Positions 16,168-29,938 of a stretch of DNA of 64,000 nt are shown piece by piece. Every line of letters begins with the position of its first letter. Within the stretch, counting starts at the first letter, position 1. A program made the position numbers and the translations under genes. The stretch is from assembly GCA_027186245.1 (NCBI GenBank), contig CP114484.1, positions 11,108,001-11,172,000 on the forward strand, given 5' to 3'. Below the pieces are notes generated by a model. That model was given only the letters and a program-made list of their open reading frames with translations. It searched no databases and was not told the origin of the DNA. This DNA is from Coriaria nepalensis. Its lineage: Eukaryota > Streptophyta > Magnoliopsida > Cucurbitales > Coriariaceae.

Positions 16168-18490
16168 ATGGATTTATTGGAGCTTTGGGCGATCTTCGGG
16201 CCAGGAGTTGCAGGTGCTATCTTCGGCGCTGGTTGGTGGTTCTGGATCGACGCTGTCGTCTGCAGTTCCGTGACCGTCTCTTTCGTTTACTATCTTCCGG
16301 GTATTTCAATCCCTCCCTCTAGGCATATAATTTATGCGCACTTAGTCGTATTTGTGTAGTAGTGCGAGGTTTAGGGTTTTCTTTGAGGTGGTTGGATCTG
16401 TGTTTGTGTTGATGTGGCAGGAATATTTGCGTCTTTCGCGGCGTTGATGTTCAATTGTGTTAGAAAAGAGGACATTGACTATTCTCCTTATGAAGAAGGC
16501 GAATGGAGGTGAGATATTTTTGGTTTTTACTAGTTTCATCTCCTAATTAGCTCTCATTTGTTTCATCTTTTGGGACAACCACGTCTCATTTGGTTTTTGA
16601 TGCACCTTTTTACTCAAACTCCACACAGTTCTCTACTCTTTAAGAATTGAGAGCTTGCATAAGTCATATTTGTTAAACTCTTGAATGTTGTCCCAAAAGG
16701 AGGGTACTGAGTAGAAGTCCTTCTGCTTAGAGTAACTCATAAAGTCTGAGTGTCCAATTGTGCATTCGGATTGGTTTTTTCCTTGGAATACTGGATCCTG
16801 TAAGTGACAGGCGAGATTTGGTCTGGGTGCTACATCCTGTAAGTAAAATTCAATTTTTTTTGACAACCTAATTCCAAGAATAGAGAACGCTATGGGACCA
16901 TGGTAGATTAAGATTTGTCCAAGTTATTATTGTAATTTTATGCACCAGAGTATTTATTTGCATTCGGAACCCAAAAGAAATTATCTTCTGCAGAAATATT
17001 GCCTTCTTAAATGCAGACCTTCTGTTTTCTGATTGGATCCAACTGTTTGATAGTTTCTGTGATCTAAATGATATAGTTATGAAGCTAATTGATTCTGAAT
17101 AGAGCAATTATCGTTGCCATTGTTTTCTTAAAAACTACATCATGTTATGAGGTTTTGAATCTCATTCTTTCTTGTATATGACTTAGGTTAGAGTAGTGAT
17201 ATATGTAGCTGTTTTGGTTTGTGCAACCAATGAGCATGGTTTTTGAAATTCCTCCAATGCATGTCAAAATAGTCATATCCATAGGTGATTAGATGACATA
17301 ATTAGTGCCTTGAAGCTCTGCTCATTCATTTAGTCTTAGAATTATATAATCAGCTATATACTTCTGGTAGTAATAAATTTTCTTCCTTCATTGTCATCCT
17401 ATCTTGGAAAAGCTTTTCATACATGGTTGTTGCTTTATTAATAAGGTTGCATGTCTTAGTGATGTATACCCTACAGCATACTTACCAGAATGATAAAAAT
17501 AATGTATCCATATTTTTGATGAAGGATGAACGTGGATAGCTTGGGAAGGGTATAGAGTGAAGGTATTTATGGCAGTGATTTGAGAGATGTGCCATCATTA
17601 ACAGAGACTTTGTAATGGTTTCTTAGTAAAAGCATGTCTATCAAGGTTCCAGGGATGCATGTACTAATTGGTAGTGAGCTTATGATATGAGACAAACCAA
17701 CCTATCCAAATTTTGGTCCTTTGTTGTTTAATTAGTAGGCCAAAGGTTTACTGAATATAATTGAGCTACCAAGCATACCTGGTTCATAAAGGTTCATTTG
17801 AGCACACTTTTTCTTGCTATGGATTGCCCAAGATCTAGTTTTGGTCGATGTATATTACTTTCAACCTAGTTGTTGAGCCATTAGCCAAAAGGCCTAATAG
17901 CAGTTCGGATTTCCACCCCATTTGCACGAGGGTCATTTATTATGTCCTAATGAGACTTGTCTTATGTTCTGGCAAGAATGATAGAAAGAGTAGGCGGGGA
18001 ATACTTTTGTTATGCCATGTCCATCTCTTCTCCCTCTAAATCACTGAACTTCCTTATTTCCACAGGTTGAAGCTTTGGCTTTTCTTTGCCTACGTTGTAT
18101 CCTTTGTTTCTCTAGCGGCATCAGTAGGATTTCTTATTCAAGATTCGATTGTTACAACTGGCCCTTCAGTCTGGACAGGAACTGCAGGGGTTTTGCAGTG
18201 CGTAAACGTGTTGATAAGGTTGGTGGTTTTTTGGCTTTAATCTTATACAGCTCCTGCTACTCTTGTGCTATATATATAAGTCTCCTGATTCTTATTAGAT
18301 GGCAATCATTTAGATCTTGCATAACTTGTTTTCTGTGGTGTTGTTAATTACCTCATCTGGGTTCCAAAATATCATCCCAACAAGTCGTGCTCTGCTGTAT
18401 ACATGTATTCGTTAATCGTTCCTTTGTTTCTTCATTTTCTATGTCGTTTGTTACAGTGGACTGATTTACTGGACGGCTCACCCAGAGTGA
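16168..18490 (+). CDS. TMEM50 (UPF0220) family membrane protein
   Basis: Small four-span membrane protein of the eukaryotic TMEM50A/B family, found in the endoplasmic reticulum and endosomes in animals; yeast Vps68 is a relative. The plant role is little known. Four exons: 16168-16300, 16421-16508, 18066-18218 and 18457-18490, giving 135 residues. Four hydrophobic segments are visible: about 7-30 (starting WAIFGPGVAGAIFGAGWW), 36-58, 74-98 and 107-130. The charged loop between the second and third (VRKEDIDYSPYEEGEW) and the closing SGLIYWTAHPE are typical of the family. The second intron is large (about 1.56 kb) and shows no gene of its own. The upstream in-frame start frames at 16086 are not needed, because 16168 gives the usual N-terminus MDLLELW. 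Confidence 0.9.
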
Positions 18491-19630
18491 TAATATATCT
18501 GTGGATCAGGGCTTTAGTTTGAGAGGTTGAAGTTGTGCATGTATCATTTTTACATATCTAATCATGGAGATGGAAAAGTTTACCCTTGTGTAAATGCTTA
18601 GTATAACAAAATCACTCGTCAAATAAAAATCATTTTTACTCTTCTCTATAAACGTTTGATTAATATATTTTTCAACTTCAAGTCAATTGTCGCATTGGTT
18701 GGACTGTGTCATCTTGATAGTTGTATCCGGCGGTTTCCAGTTCAGTTCATAAAGCCGATAAATTATTTTTTATTCAGAGTTTAATTATAATGAATTTCTT
18801 AGATAGTTGTTTATAATCAAAAATAAATTTAAGATAATTTATTTATAATTCGTAAAATTATAAAAAATTTATATATAATATTATTATATTCCAAAGGAAA
18901 TATATATAATTTTCCCATATTATTATCATAGGAGATTTATTATATAAATTATATCTATAATTAATCGATTTATTTTAATTAAAAAAATTAATATAATAGT
19001 GTTAATTAAAGTTAGGCGCACCCAAGAATTTATCAAAACAAAGGGAGAGATTGTATACTACACTTACGATTATTCCATATCTTTATTCAGGTGCAGTTTG
19101 TGCCTAAACAGAAGCTGCACCTATCCAACTTTCGCAGGAAAAGAAAAGAAAAACATATATATGTATGTATATATATATATACGTAGAACGAATTAATACG
19201 AAAATGAAGGAGTGAAGAAGAACTAGCTAGTATAAACTAAACTAAAAAACGAAACTTTTCCATTTCTTTTTTCATTTTTCATTTTTCATTTTTTTTTTCC
19301 GTAAAATTAAAGAAAGCACTATTAAACCTTTTCTAAGAATCAAACCTCTTGAAAAAGGGGAAAGGAAGGACCAAAAAATACACCAGAAGATGCAAGTTTC
19401 GCAAGGCATCTTCCGCTGCAGACAAAATAGCCCCTAAGCCTATTCGTAACTTATTACACTATTTGCAAACTTTTCAACCCAACACCCACCCCCTCTTCTC
19501 TTCTTCAAACCCCGATTCACATCATCAGCTTTTCCTTCTTCCACAAAGAGAAAAAGAAAAACAAATTTTTTTATAAAAAAGGTGAGCTAACCCAACTGCC
19601 TTCAACAATTGGGAACTTCATAAAATCAGA
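18491..19630. other. Intergenic DNA between TMEM50-like and vasculin-like genes
   Basis: Very AT-rich DNA (about 18750-18990) with short TA repeats at about 19156-19182. The two flanking genes converge, so both 3' untranslated regions lie here. Small open frames at 18999-19196 and 19349-19576 have no recognisable features. Confidence 0.5.
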
Positions 19631-22600
19631 TTAAGAATCTGAGTGAGATTTGGTCATCTCGGAAGAAGCTCCATCCAAGTTAGCCCCATGAGATTCAAAC
19701 AAGGTTGAAAGCTTTGGCTGCATTCCTTTGCACGCTTTTAAAGACGGTTTCAGTTTCATGTACTGCACCAGAACAGATCATACATAAGTACAGCTATATT
19801 ACTAAATAGGTAACGATCTCAATTAGAAGTAAAATAGAAACAAGTTGTTTACCTCCTCCATGAAAGCATTGATCTCCTCTTCTGTAAGAGCCTCATCCTC
19901 ACCAGAGCTTTCTTCCCATCCGAGAGAACGTAGGAAAGCAGCCTCTTCCTCTTCTGGATATAATGCTGCACTAGGGCTCCAACTCTTCTCCCCAACAATG
20001 GAAAATCCCTGAATAACCTCTTCACAGCTATTGCCATTGCTAACATTAGTTTGGATAGCATGGGGACTTGAAGGAGCACTAACTACATCCCTATTTACTT
20101 TGATAGATTTCTCCACTGTGGGAGGTGAATTGATAGGGCCTGAATCTGGCATACTAGTGGAAGCATTTGATGAAGTCTTTTTCTTGATGAGATTAAAGAA
20201 ATCATTTCGGCTCTGGACTTGAGACAAGGAGGGTCTTTTCTCCAAAGTAGGTCCTCCTGATTTCAGATCCAAGGGAGCTACCTTGCATTCCGCAGAGGAG
20301 TTTAGGTTGTTTGGACTCCTCAAAGAAGAAGGTGCAGCAGAAGGAGGAGCAGCAAACTGACTATTTGCTGCTCTACTGTTTGCACCACTAGTTGGACTAG
20401 ATGCATCTTTTGGAGGAGTAACACCATTTTCCCACACAGGTTTGAGAACCTGAAACTTCCCATGAGTGATCTTCGGAGGATCAGACTTGACAGGTCCAGC
20501 ACGAAGAGATTGATTTGCATGGTGAATCAATGAAGGCTGCTGTGGGCCATTCTTCGCAATCACATTCAACTCACCAGCCCTGGCCGGTGTTTTGGGCTTT
20601 GATTTGTCTGAAGAATTGAGAACCTAGGAAAAAAAAAAGGTAATAAGGAACAGATATTCTGAGAAAATGGTATATTGCTATTATAGTGTGTGGTGAATGA
20701 GCTAGCAACTGTGTGTTTGTGTAATAAAGACAGCAGCTATGAAATACATTTAACATAAACTGCAGAGCAAGCTAATCTTGAAGAATCTTGGCCATTCAAG
20801 CTTATAAGAAGTAGAGACTTATTAAAATCTCGGCAGTAGCAATTGGGCTCACAACTAATAACTGAGATTAATGAAATAAAAATATGAAAAGTTCAAAGGA
20901 GACTTTAATAGAAACACCAAACAATTAATACTTACGTACATGATGCACATTCACATACTAAGCTTATTCAGAGCAAGATCAGTCATTTAAAAAATAAAAC
21001 TCATATATTCAACTCTTTCGTTTATCTCCATCTTTCCAACTTGAAATGATATTAAGATGGAAGTAGGTTAACTTGTTCTCTCCTCAACCAGTATATACAA
21101 TCAAAATGGTCCATCTATATGCATGCGATCCAATTTTTGAAGGATAATAAAAAGCAATAGGGCCCAAAAAGAAGAAAAATGATTAAGCATAAATAATACT
21201 CAAGTTGCATCTTGAAATGGAAGAAAAAACTAATCTGGGAGAGAGAGAGAGAGAGATATAATATAAATAATATCTCATATATAGATCACCAGAAGACACT
21301 TACTGGGCCTCTAAATGTAAATATATATTATTGGCGATAGACTAGAGAATATTATGGAAAGCACTGAATCAAGGGAATTATTCTACATATGGCCAAAGCA
21401 ATTGCTATGAAGCACAAAATGTAAATAAAGACAAGGGCCAGAGAGAGAGAGCTCTCTTTAAGAAAAAGATACGTCATAGATCAAGTAAATTTTACATTCT
21501 CCTTTTAATTGTTTTAATTGCAAACAAATGAAAATAGAATTGCATTCTCAATAGCCATAATAGATTTTCAAAGTTAACAATCACAGGAATGGAGATGTTT
21601 CCTAAATGAATGCAGCATGAAAATGATGGCACTTCATACTGAAATAATGGCACCTCAATGTTACATCTTTCTCTATGGCCAACTTATATATGCCCAAGGA
21701 TTTCCATTTTACTATACTAGAAAAGTAATATTTATACTTGTCCATGATCTTAAATTTTAATGTTATATCTTTCCTTCTTAAAAAGCTTTTTTATACACCT
21801 GTCTAGTTAATTTTTACGGTAAGCTACACTTCAACAAAAGTATGAGCCAGATAAAGAAAAGAAGCTGCAGAATATGAAAACGATCATTAAAACACAACTC
21901 ATGTATATTTTAACCATTAGTTAATATTTCGCAACTTCAAGGTAACAGAGTGGATTATAGAAGTAAAATTCTTACTGAAGCTTTAGGCATTGAAGGTGTC
22001 ACCGGTATCAATTGCCTTGACTGCTTAATAGCCAATTCCTCAAGCCTCTGTGTCTTGACTGATAACTACAAAGAGAGAATGGCTCAACATGTAAGCTGCA
22101 ATTCCATGTGATGCAGTTAATAAGGGCGGTATTTACCTCACTTACCTGAGGAGCTGTACGAGCTCGTATTGGAGCCTGTGCCAATGCTTCAGCCATATTA
22201 AGTCCAGTTGCCACACTAGGCATACCCAACCCTGCAGTAGCACCGACAATCTGAGGAGCAGATGGGGATCCAGTGCTACTGCCTCCAATAACATTAGGCA
22301 CCTCAGCCAGGGCTGAGGTCCACCCTTCGCCGCCAATCAAAGCAGAACTGCCAATGGGCAAGTTCTGAACAGCTGTGCTCAACACAGGAGGTGATACTCT
22401 CCCAATTTCCGGTACTCCTTGTTTCTCCTCAGACCCAAGTGAAGGAAAATCCTGATCAAACACAACCTTGTGGCTGCTACCAACAATGCTGCTTCCCAAT
22501 AGGATGTCATTACCATTGCTGTGATTGCCATTGATACTGCCTTTTGAATCTACAACATTTCTTCGTGGAAACAACTCACCTTGGTTCCTATACACCATCG

Positions 22601-23177
22601 AATGAGAACGCCGCAAAGAATCCTTCTCAACCCTACTAGCAAACATGTTTCCCAGAGGGTCAGCAGAGTCATGATCCCAATGGTCCCCAAAGCTTGATCT
22701 CTCTTTTTCCTTTTCACGATCCTTATCACGATTATTCCTATTAAAACTACTGTAGGCATGCTTTCCAAAACCATTACTAGAACTCCTCCGAGAATTTGAC
22801 AGGGAAGTTCGGTCCAGAAAATGTGGATTATCAATATCACTGATGCTCCTGGAAGTTCTATTTCTTGCCTGTTGACCTTGAGCGGGAACATCTATACATA
22901 ATAGGAAACAAAATTACTAAACATTTTCAAACTCTCCAAATAAATAAACCAAAATCAAATCAAATCAAATTTCTACGTATTGAAACCCATAAGGACCATG
23001 GTAGCGGTGCTTCAAAATCAGTAAGGGAATGTAGAGGCATATTATTGGCAATTACAGACGTAACTATAAAGTACCTGAGTGAGAAGATGATGTAAAATGG
23101 GTCGAACTGCCACCCCCTGCAACACTTCCAGTAGTCCTCAACCATTCTGGAACTAATGTGGGTTCACTTTTTTCCAT
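19631..23177 (-). CDS. Vasculin-like nuclear protein (GPBP1-related)
   Basis: Plant relative of animal vasculin/GPBP1, a GC-rich promoter binding protein; in plants it is often labelled only as unknown or as a Mediator subunit 1-like protein. Five coding exons on the minus strand: 23177-23075, 22891-22146, 22065-21976, 20623-19853 and 19762-19631, giving 613 residues in one open frame. The N-terminus MEKSEPTLVPEWLR is strongly conserved in plants. Residues about 85-100 form a charged Arg/Asp/Glu/Lys stretch. The motif DFPSLGSE (182-189) matches the vasculin signature, and EEEAAFLRSLGWEE with LTEEEINAF near residues 540-565 matches its C-terminal motif. The middle is Ser/Pro-rich and probably disordered. 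No catalytic domain is present. A nuclear role is inferred from the family. The leader upstream seems to contain introns. Confidence 0.85.
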
Positions 23178-24400
23178 AAGTAATACTGAAGACGATCACA
23201 TAAAAAGGAAAAAAAAATGCACTTCTCTCCTCCTTAACCAGCTTGATTAACTTCCCAAAATAATAAACCTACTAAAACTGCAACCCAAGTATCATCATGT
23301 AACTACTCCCTGATCTTCTCTAACACCTACAACTGACCCTTTCAGTGCAGAAAACGCAACCACACAATTTATTGGTTGATTTCATTGGTTATTCTTTCCA
23401 CACCGATAAGAATAAGCGTGGGCAGTGAATCTCCCGAAAACTCAAATTGGAGATAAGATACAACACCCAAGGATGAAAATTGAGTACCTTCTCCACAGAC
23501 TCTCTCACCCAAAAACGATTTTTGGCCCTCGAACAACCAATTACGCTTCAGAATCACCCCCAATCAAGTGAACAGTCGCTCATATGATTACTAACCTCCA
23601 AAACTCCGAAATGTATATGCCACTTAGAATTTACAAGGAAAAAAAAAAGCAAAAGAACAAAGAGAATCTACTCTGTCAAGGAATCCATCTTCCCAGAAAG
23701 ATGGAATAGCAGCCGGTGATTAATAACACTCTCAAAGGGCACTCATCTATGCGGAAAAACAAGTAAGAGACGCCAATAATGAGGGTATAACTATGGTGAC
23801 AATGTAATCAATAGCACAGTTATAGAGCAAGAGTGGACAACCATCAAGAAAAGTTCAATTAAGATTCAATTAAGAAACCCTAGATATAAACAAAAGTGGA
23901 ACAAGAACGGAAACCGCCAATAAAATGTGCACTGATTAGAAACCCTAGAAAAGAAGCACGCGGTCTGTATAACTTCCAAGACATAGGGTTTGAAAATAAG
24001 AGAACCGAAGATTAAGAAATCCTACTGGACAGGAGATGCGGCGAGAGCGAACGAGCGAGGAAAAGAGAAACTAACCCTATCCGGACTGCACGATGAAATA
24101 TACAGAAACGTAGACCCGTGCCAATAACCGTCCGAAGAGTATCCTAAAATCCGAGAAATGGCGTTTCCGAGAATGAGAAAGTTTCAGTCTGCGAAAGCGA
24201 TAGAGAGATGTACATGTAAGGATGAAGATGACGATGGAGATGGGATACGGAGATTGAGGATGGGGTAGAGAATCGAGGTCTGAGAATTGCGAAATAGCGA
24301 TTAGGGTTTTTCTTCGTGCGCGATGCGGGAGAGGAAGCGTCCGAAGAGAATGGGAGCCTATGGGATAGATAGAGCTTAGAGAGAGAGAGAGAGAGAATTC
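23178..24400 (-). other. 5' leader and promoter of the vasculin-like gene
   Basis: About 1.2 kb upstream of the start codon, with GA/CT-rich tracts near 24373-24396 and GC-richer DNA at 24000-24330 that looks like a transcribed leader. Possible splice sites suggest at least one intron in the 5' untranslated region, but I cannot fix them. No separate gene is seen. Confidence 0.4.
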
Positions 24401-25575
24401 TGTTAGTTTTTGGATACTGGGAATGAAACGTATGAAGAACAGGCTCGTCTGACTGCCAAGGGAAAAATCAAATCTATTTATATTTTCCTTTTCTTTTTCT
24501 CTCTTTCTCCTCTTTATTATTTATTTTTATTATTATTTATTTTTATTTTTATTTATTTTCGCTACCTTTCCTTGGCCTCAAAGGAAGAAAAAAAAAAAAC
24601 CCTTCTTGCATAAACTTGTTGCGTCATAAAAAAAAAAAAAAAAAAAAAAAGCTAAAAGAATTATGTAATAATACAATTGAAGTTTGGCAACTTTACACCA
24701 GAATCCCTATTTTGTAGATAACTAGTTGTTAGCAACTTTAAACTCAGGGACAACTAACTATTGACTACATCATCACTTAATCCAAATATTAGGCCATAAG
24801 AAAAAAAATAAAATAAATAAATAAATAATTATTTTATGAATCTTATGATTCTTATATATGTCCAAATTTAGAAGAAATCTGTTAATTAAATATGCATGTG
24901 ACAAACTCATAAACCATATAGTTTAATTATATATATTAATATTTGAGAATTAAGGGTTAAATCTTTTTTTATATTAACTAAATTAATCTGTCTTATTTAA
25001 AATTATTAAATCTCAATAAATATTAACAAATCCTAATATTAATTTATTAATAAATTATGGAAAAGTATTTCGTTACCCTTTCATTTTGTTTAATAGAATC
25101 GGTAAGTTGGGTCAAGCAAATAATTTTTTTTATTAGTAGTGATAGCATGTTTAGGTAAGTTAAGATAGGTAAAGTGAAAGACTCTATCAAGTAAGTCTAA
25201 GACTTAGCCTTGTGAGTATAAATATAAAATAACTTTTTTTTGTTAAGAGAAGCAGTGATGGTTAAAGTGAATGAAGTTATTAGAGGGTGTGCCATACAAC
25301 GAGAATGTCTTGTTTTAGGCACTTAGGATTTTAAATTGAGATTACTAAAGTCTAAAGCTGAGCATTGCATTCGCATTTTGTGGCTTAGAATCATATCATA
25401 TCATATCATATCATGTTTTCCCCCTTTCCTAATGGTAACGCGAGATGCAGAGCAGCAGGAGCGTGAGAAACCAGCTTCGTTAAAAGAAGTTGTTTTCACT
25501 ATTCTCCTGACTTTCAGTTGGTGGTAAAGAAATTTAGGAATTTTGGTTGAATTAAGTAAATAAATATATATATAA

Positions 25576-25606
<31 letters not shown>

Positions 25607-26407
25607 GCAGATAAGATAGGATAATTTAATCGAGCGTAATAATAGCCTTGCTACTTTTATCTTGTCTGGGCTCGGTGGGTTCCGTGAAGATGGGCTTTAC
25701 TTTCGGATATGCTTTGTTGCGAAAATAAAAAAGAGACGGTCTCTTTTATATAATTGACAAAAAATTATATATTATTTATTTAAGTGTATACTTAGTAATA
25801 GTTTTTGTATTTAAAATTTTAAAACATTTATTTAATTCATTTTTTAAAAAACACGTTTTTTTACTTTTCTATGACACACAAATTATTACCTAGGTAAAAT
25901 TATCCCATTACAAAACCATTTTTCATTTTTACAAAGATGAAAAAACGTTGCCCAGCCCTCCCTAAGTTTTCCGTTATTTCTGTGAAAAAACTGAAGCGTG
26001 TGCGTTGGCACGTGGTTGATGATGCATATAGATGGAAAACAAAAAAACAAAAAAGGTGACGGAAATGAACAAATCACAGAGGACCCTTTTTCTTCCACGT
26101 GGCACCGCGTTTTCCTTATCTGCTCGATGGCGTTTACTAGTCTAATAGTCTTCCATTCTCCTCTCTACCCTGTCTCATTCCTTCCGCCTCATTTCTGGTC
26201 AGCTCAAGTTTTCCCGCGGCAAATCGAATTCCGTCGCGTGTTTTAGTCATTCTCGCCGAACATGATCGGAAAGAAAGCTTTGGAAATTTTAAATCCCGGC
26301 TTCGTAGATTTGCTTGTTGTTATTGTTTGATGTAAATGTTTCAAGAAATATTCTTTCTCTGATACACAACATAGAAGAGGTGTTTGATTCGATGGTTCTA
26401 GCTCTCT
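24401..26407. other. Intergenic DNA and MEKK1 promoter/leader
   Basis: AT-rich DNA with poly-A at about 24627-24650, a pentanucleotide repeat (ATATC type, about 25391-25413) and TA repeats at about 25565-25605. From about 26000 the DNA becomes more balanced and should hold the promoter and leader of the kinase gene starting at 26408. Small open frames here are not supported. Confidence 0.5.
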
Positions 26408-29400
26408 ATGCATCATCTACCACAGATTTTCACTCATGTCCGGCGGTCTAAACGCATCGATCCGAGAAGCAAAGGAAAACCGAGGCTTGAGCGTCGGAAT
26501 GCTCTGAGGAACATAGATTATGACGCCGGGTCTTCCTCTTCGACGCTGGATTCACCGGAAACCCCGCACACTCGATCGCTTGAGCTGTTGAGCCAAACGA
26601 GCTTTCGGATCGAAGGAACTGAGGGCGAGTTTGATCGGCTATGTCGGAGTTTGGGCCTCTCAGGTCCCGATGACTTTGCTATTCCAACGGTGACGTGGGA
26701 GGCTAGGAAGGCCCGGTCGTCTTCGGATCGTGTAGCGAGAGCCAACTTGCTGGATAGTCTGACGGGCAAGGAAGAGGAGGACAAGGTGGAGGAAGAAGTT
26801 GAAGCTGGATTGTGTGCGAGGATTGTGGATTCTGTTATAATTGGGGATTTGACTGAGTTGACTCGGAATCAACAGGCCAAGACGAGTGAGAGTTATAGTG
26901 GTAGTGAAGGGGGAGGAGGTGGAATCAAAGGTGTTCGACCGCCGGTGCTTAAACCGCCGCCGAGTATGCGTATTCCGGTGATTGATTGTAAGAGTTCAAC
27001 TTGGGACATTTGCTGGAATTTCGGTCCGGATGATGAAATACGGCCTTCACAGGGGGTCCAAGGTCGGAATAGTTCTTATTCTGAAGATGGTGATGACAGA
27101 GAAGAAGCTTTCGTACCAGCTTTCAAGGGTGAAGTCGAGCGGAATCTGGTTGGGCTTCGGAAGAGTGCTGCATTTTTGGAGTCTCCTTGTTGTTCCTTTA
27201 CAACTTCAAACGATGATGATTCTTCGAGCACTACCACGGAGCCTCCGTCCAGTATTTCACCAAGTGGGAGGTTGAAGGGCACCATCACGTCCTGGGAAAA
27301 GGGTCAGCTCCTTGGCCGCGGTTCGTTTGGATCAGTATACGAAGGAATTTCTGAGTAAGTACATAGTCTTTCTCTCCAGATTTTTGAGGCTGCTATAACA
27401 GTTTGTTTCATGTACCATGGTTTCCCGTTGCAGTGGTGGAGTTTTCTTCGCCATCAAGGAAGTTTCATTGCTCGATCAAGATAGCCAAGGAAGGCAAAGT
27501 ATTTCTCAGCTTGAGCAGGTAAGACAATTTCCTTGTAGATTTATATCTTGATGTTTGCTTAGTCCTCGAACTGCCATTTATCCGAGATTGTCTCTGTATC
27601 TCTCTCTTTTTTCCCTCATCGTATCCATTTTTCTTTTACCCAGGAGATTGCTCTTCTAAGTCGGTTTAAGCACGAGAACATAGTCAGGTATCATGGCACA
27701 GCTAAGGTACTGTAATTTCTTTTCTTTTTTTTTCCCCCTTTTTCAAATTACAATTAAAGCCAATAAGTATGAACCAGAAATATAGCCTTTTAATGTGACT
27801 TTAAAAGGCTAAATCACGACATAGCCTTTTAATGACATGCTGCCATTGTGCATAACATAATAGTACTTTCAGCCCCATAAGAACGGGATGTGCACTTTGT
27901 CATGGGGTTCAAGTCTCAATGGTACTATTATCGATTGAATTATGAAAAAAGGGATCAGGTGCTGTGATATGACCTTGTCTTTAATATAATTATTATTGTA
28001 CTTTGTCCTCTATTCAAAGAAGTAGAGGCTATTTCATCTTACTCTGCATTTTCTCTTACAACAGCCATACCGTTTAGCGGTCTTTGCTTTATACCTTGTC
28101 GGTTATTGCAGGATGAATCAAAACTCTATATCTTTCTTGAGCTTGTAACCCAAGGGTCCCTCATGAGTCTCTATCAGAAGTATCATCTTCGGGATACCCA
28201 AGTCTCCGCTTACACAAGACAGATTCTTCATGGCTTGAAGTATCTTCATGACCAAAATATAATTCACAGGTGATACGAAGGGACCCATGATTTCATTATA
28301 AGCTTAAACACTGTCACTGATTTTCAGTTGTTTTCCTCCGCTAGATGTAAAATAGTTTGGACCCTTTGCGCTTTGAAAATATATTTCTCATGTTTCCCCA
28401 GCTAATCTTTTGCTGGTATGACCCAAGTCATATGTTACTAGACATAGAAGTTTTGAAATGAATCTCTTTAGACGATTTCTTTCTCTATCAAAACAAATCA
28501 AGGACTGAAAAACAGTACTATGTGCATGACAACTATGGTTCTTGTTGACCAGTTGAACTTTCTCAAGTCTTTTATTCTTTTTGTCTGTGTTTTACTGCCC
28601 TTAGGTCAAAGCAACATATCTTTTTTCTTTCTCTAAAGCCTTGATCTAATATGTAGAAGCAGTTACTGCTGTAGTTAAGACCCATGTGAATAGAGACAGA
28701 GATGGTCTTATCTACTCTCTACAAGTCTTTTCCCTTTGTAACATTGTTTCTATTATGAAGGGACATCAAATGTGCAAATATTTTGGTGGATGCAAATGGA
28801 TTAGTGAAGCTTGCAGATTTTGGATTGGCAAAGGTTTCTCTCCCCTTTCTGATTACTCTCTCCCTCTCTCTCTCTTCCTCTCTCTTTCAAGGACTTGCTC
28901 CCTGTTTACCATTTTAACTTCACATAATCAGTTACATTCCTATCCCTAAAAATGTTGTTGTACTCTTTGCAGGCAACAAAGCTGAATGATGTTAAATCTT
29001 GTAAGGGGACTGCATTCTGGATGGCACCGGAGGTTTGTATTCATCCTTTTTGTTTAGAGTGAATCAGCTAATGAATTGTTTCTCTTATAGACATTTTTTC
29101 TTGTGTTTGATTAGAGAGAATATGCTGTGTTTCAAGAGTGACAATGTTATCCTTAAAAAACAAAAAACAAAAAACAAAACAAAACAAAACTAATAGCTGA
29201 AAAAAAGAAAATGATTCTGAAGTAGGACTGGAATCATGTTACAGATATGGTTGCATACATTGAATTTTATATGGTGAAATGTTCTGTGGTCAATCATTAT
29301 CATGAATTGTCATCGATTGTCTTGCGCATTGGCAGGTTGTTAATAGGAGGAGTCAAGGGTATGGTCTTCCAGCTGATATCTGGAGCCTTGGCTGCACAGT

Positions 29401-29938
29401 GTTGGAGATGTTGACCCGTCAGATTCCATATGCTGAGTGGGAATGTGTATGTGCCCTCATGACTTGGAGTATTACTATAGTTTATCCCATGCCAAGTAGA
29501 TATATTTCTTCGTGTGAGAAGGGCTGATGGACCCGTCATGTATGGGGCCCACCCCCCGCTCAAATATGATTGGAATTGCATTCTGTCACGAATATAATTT
29601 TCTGTAGATATATTTTTGTGTCGTTTTAACCAGTGGAAGGGGCATTATTGCTTTACTGTTTAACATTTAGGCTACTTGTTTGTCCTTTATGACTACTATA
29701 TATATGACAGTTTGTTATGGAACAGATGACGGCAATATATAAGATCGGACAGGGTGTGCTTCCTCATGTTCCCGATTCTCTCTCAGTAGATGCACGGGAT
29801 TTCATTCGGAAGTGCCTACGAGTTAATCCAAGTGACCGCCCCACTGCTGCTCGACTATTAAACCATCCATTTGTGAAGATTCCACTTCCCACTAACTCAG
29901 GCTCAGCATCTCCTTTCAATCATGGCAGAAGGCATTAG
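26408..29938 (+). CDS. MEKK1: MAP kinase kinase kinase, MEKK1 type
   Basis: Serine/threonine kinase at the top of a MAPK cascade. In Arabidopsis MEKK1 acts through MKK1/MKK2 and MPK4 in immune and stress signalling. Eight exons: 26408-27354, 27434-27518, 27644-27706, 28112-28269, 28761-28833, 28973-29032, 29336-29446 and 29726-29938, giving 569 residues. The long first exon encodes the regulatory N-terminus (about residues 1-295), which shares with Arabidopsis MEKK1 an LERRNALRNI-type start, the RSLGLSGPDDFAI motif and a GIKGVRPPVLKPPPS motif. The kinase domain (about 297-556) has the loop GRGSFGSV (303-310), ATP-binding K324, HRD with catalytic D419, DFG (437-439) and APE (460-462), so it should be active. 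The start MHHLPQIF follows other plant MEKK1 proteins as I recall them. Orthology is well supported. Confidence 0.95.

Noticed and set aside
27770..27960. Possible tRNA-derived SINE in a MEKK1 intron
   Set aside because: A GGTTCAAGTC-like word is present, but no convincing A box or poly-A tail with flanking duplication was found.
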